A stretch of 64,000 bases of DNA from Bacillota bacterium (GTDB lineage Bacteria > Bacillota > Clostridia > Oscillospirales > Acutalibacteraceae), in NCBI GenBank assembly GCA_023458755.1, contig JAEWYE010000009.1:1-64000 (forward strand), in the 5' to 3' direction. The notes under the pieces were generated by a model. It ran no database searches. It worked only from the letters and a program-made list of their open reading frames with translations, and was not told the origin of the DNA. Below, piece by piece: positions 44,038 through 52,979 of the stretch. The stretch's first letter is position 1. Every line of letters starts with the position of its first letter. The translations under genes were made by a program, and so were the position numbers.

Positions 44038-45600
44038 CTACTCCTCCTGTCCTTTTTGAATCGGCAGCACAAAAATAAATTTCGTTTCGCCGTCTTTACA
44101 AGTAATTCGCATCACATCGTGCTTACCGTAAAAAAGCCGCAGACGCTTGAGCACATTGTCCACACCGATACCGGTCGTGTGGCCCTTCTGCTTCGGTTTT
44201 TCCCGAATCATCTCTTCCGATGCCCCGTTCAAAATTGCATCAATTTTCTCCTGCCCAATGCCTTTGCCGTTATCGCTGACCGTTACATATACGTTTTTGT
44301 CGTCCCGGCCGGCGGAAACCCGAATGGTGCCTCCGTCTTCCATTTCTCCGATACCGTGAATATAAGCGTTTTCCACAATGGGCTGCAGTGTCATGCGCGG
44401 CACAACAAAATCCAGCAGCTTCTGGTCGGATTCGTTAATCTCCAAGGAAAACCGAACGCGGTCGCCAAAACGCGTTTGCAGCAGATACATATAGGATACC
44501 ACATTATTGATTTCATCCTTCAGCGTCGCATTGATATCCAGACCGTTCAAATTATAGCGAAAAATATCCGCCGCGTTTTCAAGGTATGTGCAGGTAGTCT
44601 GATCGCCCTGCAGCATGGCGATTTTGGCACCAATATTAATTGTGTTAAAAATAAAATGCGGATTCACCTGCGACTGCAAAGCCAAAAGTTCCGACTCATG
44701 CAGCGCGTTTTTCATTTTTAAATTGTTTACCTTCTGTTCGTTGAGCGTGCGCTCCAGCCGCCGCTTTTCCTGCAATTCGTTCACGTAATCTTTCACACTG
44801 ACCGCCATAGACTGAAACACGCGGTACAGCATGTTCACTTCACGGCTGGATTTGGCAGGAGAGATTTCCACATCGAAATTACCCTTGGAAATTTCGGTGG
44901 CGTAAGAGGCCAGCTTGGTAATCGGTTTGGTGATTTCAAAGCTGAAAAGAATAATCATGATGATAACATAAATCATGACGGCTGCGATAAAACAGTTATT
45001 AAAAACGGTGGCCTGCTGCTGTTTTATACTGATAGCCTGATATTTCTCGGCACTGTCGATAATATCCTGGCTCATGATTTCTTCCATATAGACTGTAATC
45101 TGATTGCTTTCTTTTACGGTCAGCTCATAATCTGTGGTATAGGCATCCACATTTCTGCCGCGCTTGGCGTTAATGGCACTTTCAGCATCTCTCAGATAAT
45201 TGGTAATCATATTGGCTGCATTTTTGATTTTAACACCGCGCGGTGTATAAGTAACCTCGGCAAGCAGTTTGTTTACGTTATCGTTCACCGCGCTGCTGTC
45301 GCTGTAAAACGCCAGCAGGCTGTCCGAATTGTTGGTGGAAAGGTAAAGTTCCACATCATTCTGGATTTTGCTGATTCTGCTGTACGCTCCCGTAAGTTCC
45401 AGGTTCTTACGGAACATCTCGGATGTGTCCTGCATCAATAATTGGGATGATACAAAAGTATATATGCTGGCAAGCATAATAATGACTGCGGAAGCCAAAA
45501 AGAAAATAATCAGCCGAGTGCGAAATTTCATTCCGCCGGCTTTTGCAAAACTTCGCGAGAGATTGGAGAACATTGTACTGGGCATAATTCTATTTTTCAT
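44038..45600 (-). CDS. YesM-type sensor histidine kinase
   Basis: A 520-residue membrane kinase. TM1 is about residues 29-51, an extracytoplasmic helical sensor 52-200, TM2 202-222, HAMP 223-275. His315 in QVNPHFIFNT is the phosphorylated His of the His_kinase (LytS/YesM) class, followed by an ATPase domain with DNGKGIG. Its small sensor domain probably reads a partner rather than a free sugar. The membrane-tethered binding protein directly upstream, whose gene overlaps this one by 11 bases, is the obvious partner. Confidence 0.92.
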   Translation of the reverse strand: MKNRIMPSTMFSNLSRSFAKAGGMKFRTRLIIFFLASAVIIMLASIYTFVSSQLLMQDTSEMFRKNLELTGAYSRISKIQNDVELYLSTNNSDSLLAFYSDSSAVNDNVNKLLAEVTYTPRGVKIKNAANMITNYLRDAESAINAKRGRNVDAYTTDYELTVKESNQITVYMEEIMSQDIIDSAEKYQAISIKQQQATVFNNCFIAAVMIYVIIMIILFSFEITKPITKLASYATEISKGNFDVEISPAKSSREVNMLYRVFQSMAVSVKDYVNELQEKRRLERTLNEQKVNNLKMKNALHESELLALQSQVNPHFIFNTINIGAKIAMLQGDQTTCTYLENAADIFRYNLNGLDINATLKDEINNVVSYMYLLQTRFGDRVRFSLEINESDQKLLDFVVPRMTLQPIVENAYIHGIGEMEDGGTIRVSAGRDDKNVYVTVSDNGKGIGQEKIDAILNGASEEMIREKPKQKGHTTGIGVDNVLKRLRLFYGKHDVMRITCKDGETKFIFVLPIQKGQEE

Positions 45601-46576
45601 CGGATTTCACCATATACTTATCCGCATTGAACCGGTCAATCGTAATCAATTCCGTATTGAGGCTGTCGGTTATCTGCTTTTTATCCAAAAGAGCGCAAAG
45701 CTGCGCTACCGTTTGATAGCCGATCTGATAGGCGTCCGGGCAGACTGCTCCGTAAATTACCCCGCTTTTAATGTAGTTTAGTGTCTGCGGCATGGCACCG
45801 TAACCGACCACAGAGATATTCTCCAGCTTATTCGTATCCACAAGCATCTGCGCCACGCCCGGCGTACTGCGTTCATCGGTGCAGATAATCAAATTCAGTT
45901 TGGGATTTTGCGCCAGAATGGTATTCATCAGCTTTTCGATTTCAAACATGCCGGAGTTCAGTGAGTAAACGTTCTGCACTTTCATTCCGGAATAGGCGGA
46001 AAAAGCATGAAGAATGCCCTGCAGCTTTAAATTTTTATACTGACTGTTCTGTTCCTGCGCTCCGTTTACAATGACCGCGACATTCGCGTTGCCATTGCAT
46101 ACTTCAACACCCATCTCGCCCTCTTTTTCACCAATCGCGTAGCTGTTGGAACTTACAATCGGAACATCCGGAATATCGCCTAGTTCATTTTCAAAGGTAA
46201 CTGCCGCAATATTATTTCTTCTGGCGGTTTCGAGTACTGCAGCTGTTTTTGTAATATCCTGTGCCTGCAATGCAACACCGTCTACTTTTGAAAAAATCGC
46301 TTTTTCAACCGCCTGCACGGAAGTATCGGTATCCTTCTGCGCGATATCCACAAATTCCACATAAGTATTGAGGGCAGTGCCCGCAGCGGACGCTCCTTTT
46401 TTAAACATAGTCCAGAAATGTTCATCCGAATTCTGCGTAATCACCTGCAAATGGTATTTCGGATGGGCTTGTTCCGCTTTTTCCGTTCCTCCGCTGTTCG
46501 ACGTTTCATATAAACCGTAAAATAAAACTCCTATAATCACCAAAGCAGCTGCCAACGCCGCAAGAATTCCTTTCAT
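45590..46576 (-). CDS. Membrane-tethered type 1 sugar-binding protein, sensor accessory
   Basis: A 328-residue protein. An N-terminal hydrophobic helix (residues about 5-25) has no lipobox Cys and no clear cleavage site, so it should stay as a membrane anchor. The rest is a RbsB-like sugar-binding domain (HLQVITQNSDEHFWTMFKKGA at its start, LNLIICTDERSTPGVAQMLVD later). AAGGGG precedes the ATG at 46576. Its gene overlaps the kinase gene, so it probably presents sugar occupancy to that kinase instead of feeding a transporter. Confidence 0.82.
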   Translation of the reverse strand: MKGILAALAAALVIIGVLFYGLYETSNSGGTEKAEQAHPKYHLQVITQNSDEHFWTMFKKGASAAGTALNTYVEFVDIAQKDTDTSVQAVEKAIFSKVDGVALQAQDITKTAAVLETARRNNIAAVTFENELGDIPDVPIVSSNSYAIGEKEGEMGVEVCNGNANVAVIVNGAQEQNSQYKNLKLQGILHAFSAYSGMKVQNVYSLNSGMFEIEKLMNTILAQNPKLNLIICTDERSTPGVAQMLVDTNKLENISVVGYGAMPQTLNYIKSGVIYGAVCPDAYQIGYQTVAQLCALLDKKQITDSLNTELITIDRFNADKYMVKSDEK

Positions 46577-46726
46577 TGTACCCCTTCCAGTCTTTTGTAA
46601 CTGCATTCCCCAAAATTCAAAAACTCATATCAAAGTTGCACCGCATATGGATTTGCAGCAAATTGACTTGCCATTAGAATTTCACAACTAAGAATTTTCG
46701 TGACAAGTCCTTGCGAATATGTCCAC

Positions 46727-46755
46727 AGTATATACAATTTTATTCTTCAAGTAAA
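46727..46755 (-). promoter_or_regulatory. Promoter of the sensor/regulator operon
   Basis: Minus-strand -35 TTTACT (46755-46750), 17-bp spacer, -10 TATACT (46732-46727). It precedes the tethered binding protein, kinase, regulator and XylF-like genes. Confidence 0.65.
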
Positions 46756-46766
46756 CACTTTTATTG

Positions 46767-48566
46767 TCAATCTATAAAAATATTCGAAATTTTCGAAAAT
46801 CTTTTATAGTCCGTTTGTATACAGACCGACTGATAAGGACGCAGTTTTAGTTTTTGGCCTTTGCTTATTTTTATGTTAGGCTCGTCAGCACTCTGTACCA
46901 TGCCTGTACAGGGTGCTTCGGTTTCCACGTTTTTTGCGGTCAGATTGCTGATGAGGCAAAATGGCTTGCCTCCCGCAGTGTAGACCAATTGAAACAAGTC
47001 TCCCATTTCCGCACGAAGTATGACCTTATCTTTCAGGGTGAACAAGGTTTGATAGAGCTTCATTTGGTCTTCCGAATATTCCTTGATATTATCGGAAGTA
47101 AAAACCAGTCCGCCTAAAACACGGTTAATCAAAAAGAGTGTATATCTTTGATCTTTTGAAAGCTGATTGCTGTCGTTTCGCAAAATAAAAACATCCGGGT
47201 CATTATAAAAAGCACGCCCGTTCAAATGCCGGCGCCCGATGGTGCTTGTCAGGGCATTGCTTGTGGAAACACGCTCACGGTAATGCAAAGCCGCAAGCAG
47301 ACGGTCTTCCCATTTCAGTGCCACATCGCTGCTGACACGGCAGTAATCGACCAGCCCAAATGAGCAACCAAGCGGCACGCCGCAGCCGAGAATGATTTTA
47401 TCGCCTGCTGTTTCACGAAGGAAGCGCATACATTCATACATAACCTGACCCCGTGTTTTATCTTTGCGCGGTATCAGCGCAGCGGCGTATAAAAAGTCAA
47501 GCTTCACCATGTCGTAATTCCATTGATTGAGTACCGTATCAAAAACGTCACGCAGATAATCGCGCACGCCTTCGTTATAAAAATCAAGCACGTAAAAAAT
47601 CCCGCTCCAACCCGGATTAAAGCCGGCCTTTCCCAACACCCAATCGGGATGTTCCCTGTAAATGCGTGAAGTTTTCTCACAAATCAGCGGTGCCAGCCAC
47701 AATCCCGCCTTATATCCGCTTTTTTGAATCTCCTGCGCAAGATACCGCATTCCACTTGGAAATTTATTGTTTATATTCAGCCAATCACCCACAGCCTGCT
47801 GATAGCCGTCATCAATTTGTAAAATATCAATCGGTATGTTTTGGGAGTGGAAGGCATTGAGATTCTCGAGAATATCCTTTTGTGTCACATTCGTATAGTA
47901 GTTGTACCAACTCGTCCATCCCGTGCAGGGCTGTACTCGCGGTTTTGGAATTTCTGCCGCCGCAAAGTAACAGTCGAAAGCCTCATTTTCTTCCCCGTAA
48001 GCGGTAAAAATGTCGAACATGCCATAGGGTTTCCCAACCTGCGGCACAAGCCCCTTACAATCTTTCAAAACGCTCAGGCTCTTTTGGATTTTGTCGTATT
48101 CAAAAGCGGTATAGCCGGTATACTCATTCAGTGAACCGTAAAGGGTAATGTGCTGATTTTCACTATGCCGGATATAGGTATATGTCCAGCTTTGAAGTTT
48201 GTTTCGCCTATAGGGATAAAAGGAATAGTCCCCGTACATATGTGTGATTGGCCACAAGAGTTTGTTTAGTTTGGGGATGGATTCGTGAAGAGTTGTTTCG
48301 CGGCTGTCCGTCCATGTTTGATACCCGTTGAGAAATATCGGATTTTCTTCTTCCAGCCGCTCGCTCGTCATAAGGCGGCACTCACAGATTTCAATTTCAG
48401 TTTTTGGTGTTAAAATTACCATAATTCGGCTGCCTCCGCTCAGTGCTGCACAATTTACCGCGAGCATAACGTCCGGTGTTTCCACACTCTGTGTAAAATC
48501 CAGCGACTGCACTGCTTTTTTTCCCCGCAAGGATTTGGTATAGGTAAGCCTGCCGTTAAAATCCAT
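46767..48566 (-). CDS. GH36 alpha-galactosidase
   Basis: A 599-residue cytoplasmic glycosidase of family GH36. After a beta-sandwich N-domain comes the barrel with IDILQIDDGYQ (Asp252-Asp253), the nucleophile Asp357 in MVKLDFLYAA and the acid/base Asp414 in CRVSSDVALKWEDR. No signal peptide is present, so it acts on imported alpha-galactosides such as melibiose or raffinose products. The ATG at 48566 has GAAGGA upstream. Clan GH-D enzymes also include alpha-N-acetylgalactosaminidases, so the sugar should be considered provisional. Confidence 0.88.
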   Translation of the reverse strand: MDFNGRLTYTKSLRGKKAVQSLDFTQSVETPDVMLAVNCAALSGGSRIMVILTPKTEIEICECRLMTSERLEEENPIFLNGYQTWTDSRETTLHESIPKLNKLLWPITHMYGDYSFYPYRRNKLQSWTYTYIRHSENQHITLYGSLNEYTGYTAFEYDKIQKSLSVLKDCKGLVPQVGKPYGMFDIFTAYGEENEAFDCYFAAAEIPKPRVQPCTGWTSWYNYYTNVTQKDILENLNAFHSQNIPIDILQIDDGYQQAVGDWLNINNKFPSGMRYLAQEIQKSGYKAGLWLAPLICEKTSRIYREHPDWVLGKAGFNPGWSGIFYVLDFYNEGVRDYLRDVFDTVLNQWNYDMVKLDFLYAAALIPRKDKTRGQVMYECMRFLRETAGDKIILGCGVPLGCSFGLVDYCRVSSDVALKWEDRLLAALHYRERVSTSNALTSTIGRRHLNGRAFYNDPDVFILRNDSNQLSKDQRYTLFLINRVLGGLVFTSDNIKEYSEDQMKLYQTLFTLKDKVILRAEMGDLFQLVYTAGGKPFCLISNLTAKNVETEAPCTGMVQSADEPNIKISKGQKLKLRPYQSVCIQTDYKRFSKISNIFID

Positions 48567-48713
48567 ATTCAATCCTTCTTCCCCATTCAAGTGAATTTGT
48601 ACCGGTTGCTTTATTGGTTTGTTTTACCATTCCGCTTATCCCCATGTTAGCAAAGTAAAGTTAGAAAAGCAATAATATTCTTCGTTTGTTTTTCCTTATG
48701 TGGCAAAACAACA

Positions 48714-48761
48714 CCCCCAGAGCAGCCAGAGTTTTATTTTTTACTCTGTCTGCTCTGGGGG
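48714..48761 (-). terminator. Terminator behind a minus-strand gene remnant
   Basis: CCCCCAGAGCAG-c-CAGAGT pairs with ACTCTG-t-CTGCTCTGGGGG. It follows the remnant stop at 48782 by about 20 bases, with TGTTGTTTT on the minus strand. Confidence 0.75.
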
Positions 48762-48781
48762 CAGCATATCAAGCTGAGATT

Positions 48782-49065
48782 TTATTCCTTTTGCATTTCT
48801 ATTTCAATTTTTTCGGAAACATAAGCAGGTTCCACAATTGGAGAATACATATACCCTCTTCGGAATCCGCTTTGCAGTTCATCGTAAAATGCAGGACATT
48901 CCAAAATGACACGGATAAAAAAGTCTTTTTGATAGTTTCTACACGATCAAGCAATAGCAGCAGTGCTGTAATCTGTGTTTTATCCAGTGATACTTTCAGC
49001 AAAATGATTGCAGACGTATGTATGACGTACTGATAAACAATTATAAAAATCAGGATGCCGAGCAC
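48782..49065 (-). pseudogene. Frameshifted C-terminal remnant of an unidentified gene
   Basis: Two overlapping minus-strand frames together read like one protein end. The first gives VSLDKTQITALLLLLDR; after a frame change near 48945 it continues as NYQKDFFIRVILECPAFYDE, then GFRRGYMYSPIVEP to a TAA at 48782. A terminator follows directly. No start or ribosome site is visible upstream, where the sequence joins the truncated surface-protein gene. The family is not recognised. I infer a deletion that removed the 5' parts of both neighbours. Confidence 0.5.
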
Positions 49066-50406
49066 GGAATTGATATCGGTGGCGAAAAGTCATCCATTTT
49101 GATTGCAAATGCCGTTGAAGTACCGCATCAGCCCAACGTAACGATTGAAAATGCATGTATTACTTGCCTTTCCGATGCAGATCTTATTCCACGCGGCTTT
49201 GAGCATATCATTAACGGCATCGGGGTCGGTACAAAAAATGCGCAGATCGGCCAACGCAACCAGATTGTCAAATTTCAGGACGGAATTGGCTATGGAGTCA
49301 ATAATGTGGAAATACTCGGAGCGGTGGAACCGAAAAAGGAACCCGTAAAAACCGACGCTCTGAAAGCGGAAATTGATAAAGCGAATTCCCTGCATCTTTC
49401 CGATTATTATGACAATGGAAAAGATGCGTTTATCTCCGCATTGAGTACCGCCAAGGCAGTTCTCTCCAATCCGGAAGATCAGGATCAGGTAGATGAAACG
49501 CTGCAACTGCTGCAAAAAGCAGCCGGAGGGCTCAAATTACTGCCAAGCAAAGTAGAACTGAATACTGTTATTCAGCAGGCAAAAGGGAAAGCTATGAATG
49601 ATTACACCGACCTGACTGCTGAAAGATTAGAAGCAGCGCTGAAAAAGGCCATTTCCGTCAGTGAAAACACACAAGCCAGTGCTGACGAAATTGCAGACTC
49701 TGTTCAAAATCTACGTGCGGCGGTAAATGGTCTGATTGCGAAAAACACCGGCAGTAACCCCAGTACCCCTATATCTTCCGTTACTGTTTCTGTACCGAAT
49801 TTAACCGGCAAATACATCGCAAGCGTACCAAAACCCGCTTTACTGCCAGCTGGCCAAATGGTAAAATTTGTTCTTGGCCGTGTAACGTTGAATATTCCGT
49901 CTTCCGTGCTTCAAACTGCGGAAGCCAGTAATGGCGCACTGAGCATTTCTCAAGGACCCACAAGTTCCAGTACATTTAGTTCAATTCAAGTCATCGCTGG
50001 AAATGAAAATGTTGTAGATGTATTTGATCTGAACTTGATAGGCACTAACGGTAATATTCATCAGTTGGGCCAGGCAGTAACCGTAACCATTCAGCTTACC
50101 CTAGACCAAATTGCAAAGCTTCAGGGAGCTGTTCCGGCAGTCTATTATTACAATCCGACAACTAATACACTCGAAAATTTGAATGCAGCCTTTGATTTAG
50201 TAAAAGGCACAGCTACATTTACAACCACACATTTCAGCACATACGTTATAGCGAAAGCGGCCGTTAAAGCCCCGGTGACAAGTCCTTCTACCGGCGACGA
50301 TAGTTCAAAAGTTCTTCTAATATACTTGCTAATCGTCAATGCAGCGGTGATAACAGTCTTCGCTTTCCGGCGTAGGAAAGGCACAAGAATAAAATTTCTT
50401 AGGTAA
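49018..50406 (+). pseudogene. 5'-truncated wall-anchored surface protein
   Basis: A 462-codon frame without signal peptide or ribosome site. It opens with beta-helix-like sequence (NQDAEHGIDIGG, then a Val/Ile/Asn-rich ladder to about residue 105). Two FIVAR-like three-helix modules follow (about 112-175 and 182-240), then a Ser/Thr-rich region and a beta-rich domain (about 255-425). The C-terminus has SPSTGD, a hydrophobic helix and FRRRKG, a sortase signal. The complete ancestor was probably a secreted beta-helix polysaccharidase or adhesin. The remaining frame is intact, so the truncation may be recent. Confidence 0.65.
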
Positions 50407-50438
50407 TCCTCTTTATTTCTTAAACATTCATTAGCTGA

Positions 50439-50482
50439 AGGGAGCGCTGCGAAACGAAAGTTTTGCAGCGCCCCCTTTTTTC
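50439..50482 (+). terminator. Terminator of the truncated surface-protein gene
   Basis: GGG-a-GCGCTGC-g-AAA pairs with TTT-t-GCAGCGC-c-CCC, followed by TTTTTT. Confidence 0.88.
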
Positions 50483-50534
50483 CTGTTGAAAACTGAGTTT
50501 TCGTATTACCCCCGGATCAATCGGAAAACTTAAT

Positions 50535-50571
50535 TTGACTTCATTGCGTATAAATGCTAAAGTTAACTTTA
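50535..50571 (+). promoter_or_regulatory. MerR-gene promoter region with palindromic operator
   Basis: TTGACT at 50535-50540 is followed by the perfect palindrome TAAAGTTAACTTTA at 50558-50571. This resembles the sites of the AdhR/NmlR-type MerR regulators, which use an AGTTAACT centre. The element lies 41 bases upstream of the MerR start. Confidence 0.6.
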
Positions 50572-50612
50572 AGTCAATGGTTTCATGAAAAAATTAAATA
50601 TGGAGGCTTATT

Positions 50613-50990
50613 ATGGAATATACAATCAAAGAGGTTTCGGAGCGTACCCATTTGTCCCCTTCCACACTCCGCTATTATGATAAAGAAGGGTTGATGCCAT
50701 TATTGGGGAGAACGGACTCCGGCATACGCAAATTTTCCGATGTGGATATAAGCTGGCTGCAATTAGTTTGCTGCCTGAAAAACAGCGGTATGCCACTTAA
50801 AATGATTAAGCGTTTCATGACATTTTGTCTAAAAGGCTCTTCCACCTGCGAACAGCGAAAGGAAATATTGGAACAGCACAAAGCAGATATTCTAAAACAA
50901 ATCGAGGTACTGAATTCCAGTTTGGAAACGATAAACTATAAGCTCAGCCACTACAAAGAAATCGGCATTTTCCACATTGATAACAAATAG
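50613..50990 (+). CDS. MerR-family transcriptional regulator
   Basis: A 125-residue regulator. The winged HTH has TIKEVSERTHLSPSTLRYYDKEGLMP at residues 4-29, followed by the wing and a long dimerisation helix (about 80-118). Cysteines occur at about 52 and 53 (LVCCLK), 71 and 78. The gene resembles YyaN/AdhR-type regulators that answer to aldehyde or thiol stress. It is not followed by a co-directional gene, so the palindrome suggests autoregulation plus targets elsewhere. Confidence 0.85.
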   Translation: MEYTIKEVSERTHLSPSTLRYYDKEGLMPLLGRTDSGIRKFSDVDISWLQLVCCLKNSGMPLKMIKRFMTFCLKGSSTCEQRKEILEQHKADILKQIEVLNSSLETINYKLSHYKEIGIFHIDNK

Positions 50991-51035
50991 ACAGATCCAT
51001 TATTAGTATGTAGCAGGAACGCAAAGGGATTAGAA

Positions 51036-52826
51036 TCAGAGGACAGCATTGTCATCGAGTATGGGATGCCACACATCGACTGTCGTGCCCTCCCCATAAA
51101 TGCTTTTGAAGCTTATGCCGTAGTCATCACCGAAATTCAGCTTTATTTTTGCATTTACATTAAAAATCCCGTAGCCTACCTCGTTTGGCTGCAGGCTGTT
51201 TTCCTTTAACAGCCGGTTAATTTGCTCCAGTTTTTCCGGTGTCATTCCAATTCCGTTATCGATCACCTGAAAATGGATTTTTCCGTTATCAATCCGCCCG
51301 AAAATTTGAATCTGCCCTTCCCCGCGTTTTTCCTTAATGCCATGGTAGATGGCATTTTCAACCAAGGGCTGGAGAATCAGTTTCACCATACGGCAGGACA
51401 TCAGCTGTTCCTCTACTTGAATGGCATAGTTCAGTTTATCCTCATAACGTGTTTTTTGAATAATCAAATAGCTTTCCACGTGCTTAATTTCCATACGCAC
51501 GGTAATAATTTCGTTGCCTTTGCTCAACCCAATACGAAGCATATTGGTAAGACTGTCCACAAGATTCACAACGCCTTCCGCATCGTGTTCCTGTGCCATC
51601 CACTGAATCGTATCTAAGGTATTGTAAAGAAAATGCGGGTTAATCTGTGCCTCCAATATTTGAATTTCAGCCTTGCGCTTACTTTTCTCCTGCATCTGCA
51701 CCATGTTAATCAATTCCGCTATTTTATCAATCATGGTATTGTATGACTTTCCGAGCTGACCGATTTCATCATTGTATTTTTGGTGGAACCGGACATCAAA
51801 ATTTCCCGCTTCCGCACTTTTCATCAAAAGCCGCAGACTCGTGATAGGATTCGCAATTGTACGGGCAAACAGAACAGCCAGAATAATTGCAAATACCATA
51901 ATGAGAAGAGCAGTTCCGTAGGAAGCATAGGAAATCAAAGTTACAACCTTTTCGGATTCGTCCAGCGGAAATACACCCACTGTTTTCCATTGAGTATAGG
52001 TGGACTTATCGTGGAAAAGCAGTTCATTTTTTCCTTCAATATTTTTCGTCTGCATTCCCATGGAAATCGTATCGAACCATTCATTTTTTATACGGTTGAC
52101 AGTCGTGTTGACCGGCGAATAGACAATTTCATTCTTGGAATCAATAATATAGATAAATCCCATGTTGCTGGGATGGTTGCTCTCAATGATATTTTTAATA
52201 ATATCCAGCTTCATATCAATTAGAATAATACCCATACATTCTCCGGTTCTTTCATTGATGACAGCTTTGGAAATGGAAACCACGTCATCCGCCGAGTATT
52301 GAAAAATGTTGTAAATGTTGCGGCCGATCGGTTTGCTGAAAAGTTGCACCCTGCCCGGATTTTGCACCGCCTGTGTGTACCAGTTTTCCTGCACAAGCGG
52401 TTCACTGGAAATACGGTTCATTACATTGCTTACATAAATATCATAGGGACTTACGACCATAATGCCCGCAATCTCCTGATGAATATTGGAAGCGGACAGC
52501 ACCGCTTCATAGGCGGAATTTTCCAGAGATTTCGCATTTTGATGAGCTTTCTGGGACAAATACGCAAGGATTCGGGGATCGTCCCCCAACGAGTCAATAA
52601 CATGCTCCATTTCTTCGATATGGAAATCCACATTATCGCTGATTTGGCAGACCATTTGACGGGTGTTGGAATTTTGATCATTTATCATTTCTTTGCGGTA
52701 CATCATCCCGCCAAGTGATGCGATTAATACCGCAGTGAGCAAAATAACAAAAACGAAGTAACAGATCAGCTTGGTTCGAATGCTGCTGTCTATAAATAAA
52801 CGTATGATTTTTTTCAAACCGATCAC
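51036..52826 (-). CDS. YesM-type sensor histidine kinase with Cache-like sensor domain
   Basis: A 596-residue membrane kinase. TM1 is residues 19-41, a large extracytoplasmic Cache-like domain 45-290 (VYVSNVMNRIS and GFIYIIDSKNEIVYSP), TM2 about 295-318, then HAMP. The phospho-acceptor His is in QINPHFLYNTLD near 405, with DNGIGM in the ATPase domain. It has its own promoter behind the terminator of the importer operon; its cognate regulator is probably the one at 59756, 7 kb away. Either the GTG at 52826 or a TTG 9 bases in could start it; the spacing from GGTGATC favours the TTG. Confidence 0.9.
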   Translation of the reverse strand: MIGLKKIIRLFIDSSIRTKLICYFVFVILLTAVLIASLGGMMYRKEMINDQNSNTRQMVCQISDNVDFHIEEMEHVIDSLGDDPRILAYLSQKAHQNAKSLENSAYEAVLSASNIHQEIAGIMVVSPYDIYVSNVMNRISSEPLVQENWYTQAVQNPGRVQLFSKPIGRNIYNIFQYSADDVVSISKAVINERTGECMGIILIDMKLDIIKNIIESNHPSNMGFIYIIDSKNEIVYSPVNTTVNRIKNEWFDTISMGMQTKNIEGKNELLFHDKSTYTQWKTVGVFPLDESEKVVTLISYASYGTALLIMVFAIILAVLFARTIANPITSLRLLMKSAEAGNFDVRFHQKYNDEIGQLGKSYNTMIDKIAELINMVQMQEKSKRKAEIQILEAQINPHFLYNTLDTIQWMAQEHDAEGVVNLVDSLTNMLRIGLSKGNEIITVRMEIKHVESYLIIQKTRYEDKLNYAIQVEEQLMSCRMVKLILQPLVENAIYHGIKEKRGEGQIQIFGRIDNGKIHFQVIDNGIGMTPEKLEQINRLLKENSLQPNEVGYGIFNVNAKIKLNFGDDYGISFKSIYGEGTTVDVWHPILDDNAVL

Positions 52827-52871
52827 CGTCTTTTACGATTGCTATTTATCCTTTTCTTGGAGATTAACATT

Positions 52872-52900
52872 ATGATAACAAATCAAACCGTTAAATTCAA
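52872..52900 (-). promoter_or_regulatory. Promoter of the second sensor kinase
   Basis: Minus-strand -35 TTGAAT (52900-52895), 17-bp spacer, -10 TATCAT (52877-52872), just behind the importer operon terminator. Confidence 0.6.
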
Positions 52901-52905
52901 CCTAT

Positions 52906-52941
52906 AAAAATAGGCGCCGGGGAAGATGATACCCGACGCCT
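52906..52941 (-). terminator. Terminator of the YtfQRT-YjfF-like operon
   Basis: AGGCG-t-CGGG pairs with CCCG-g-CGCCT, then ATTTTTATAG on the minus strand. Confidence 0.82.
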
Positions 52942-52979
52942 CTAGGAAGAAGAAGAAAATGAAAAAAATGAGGGGTACG

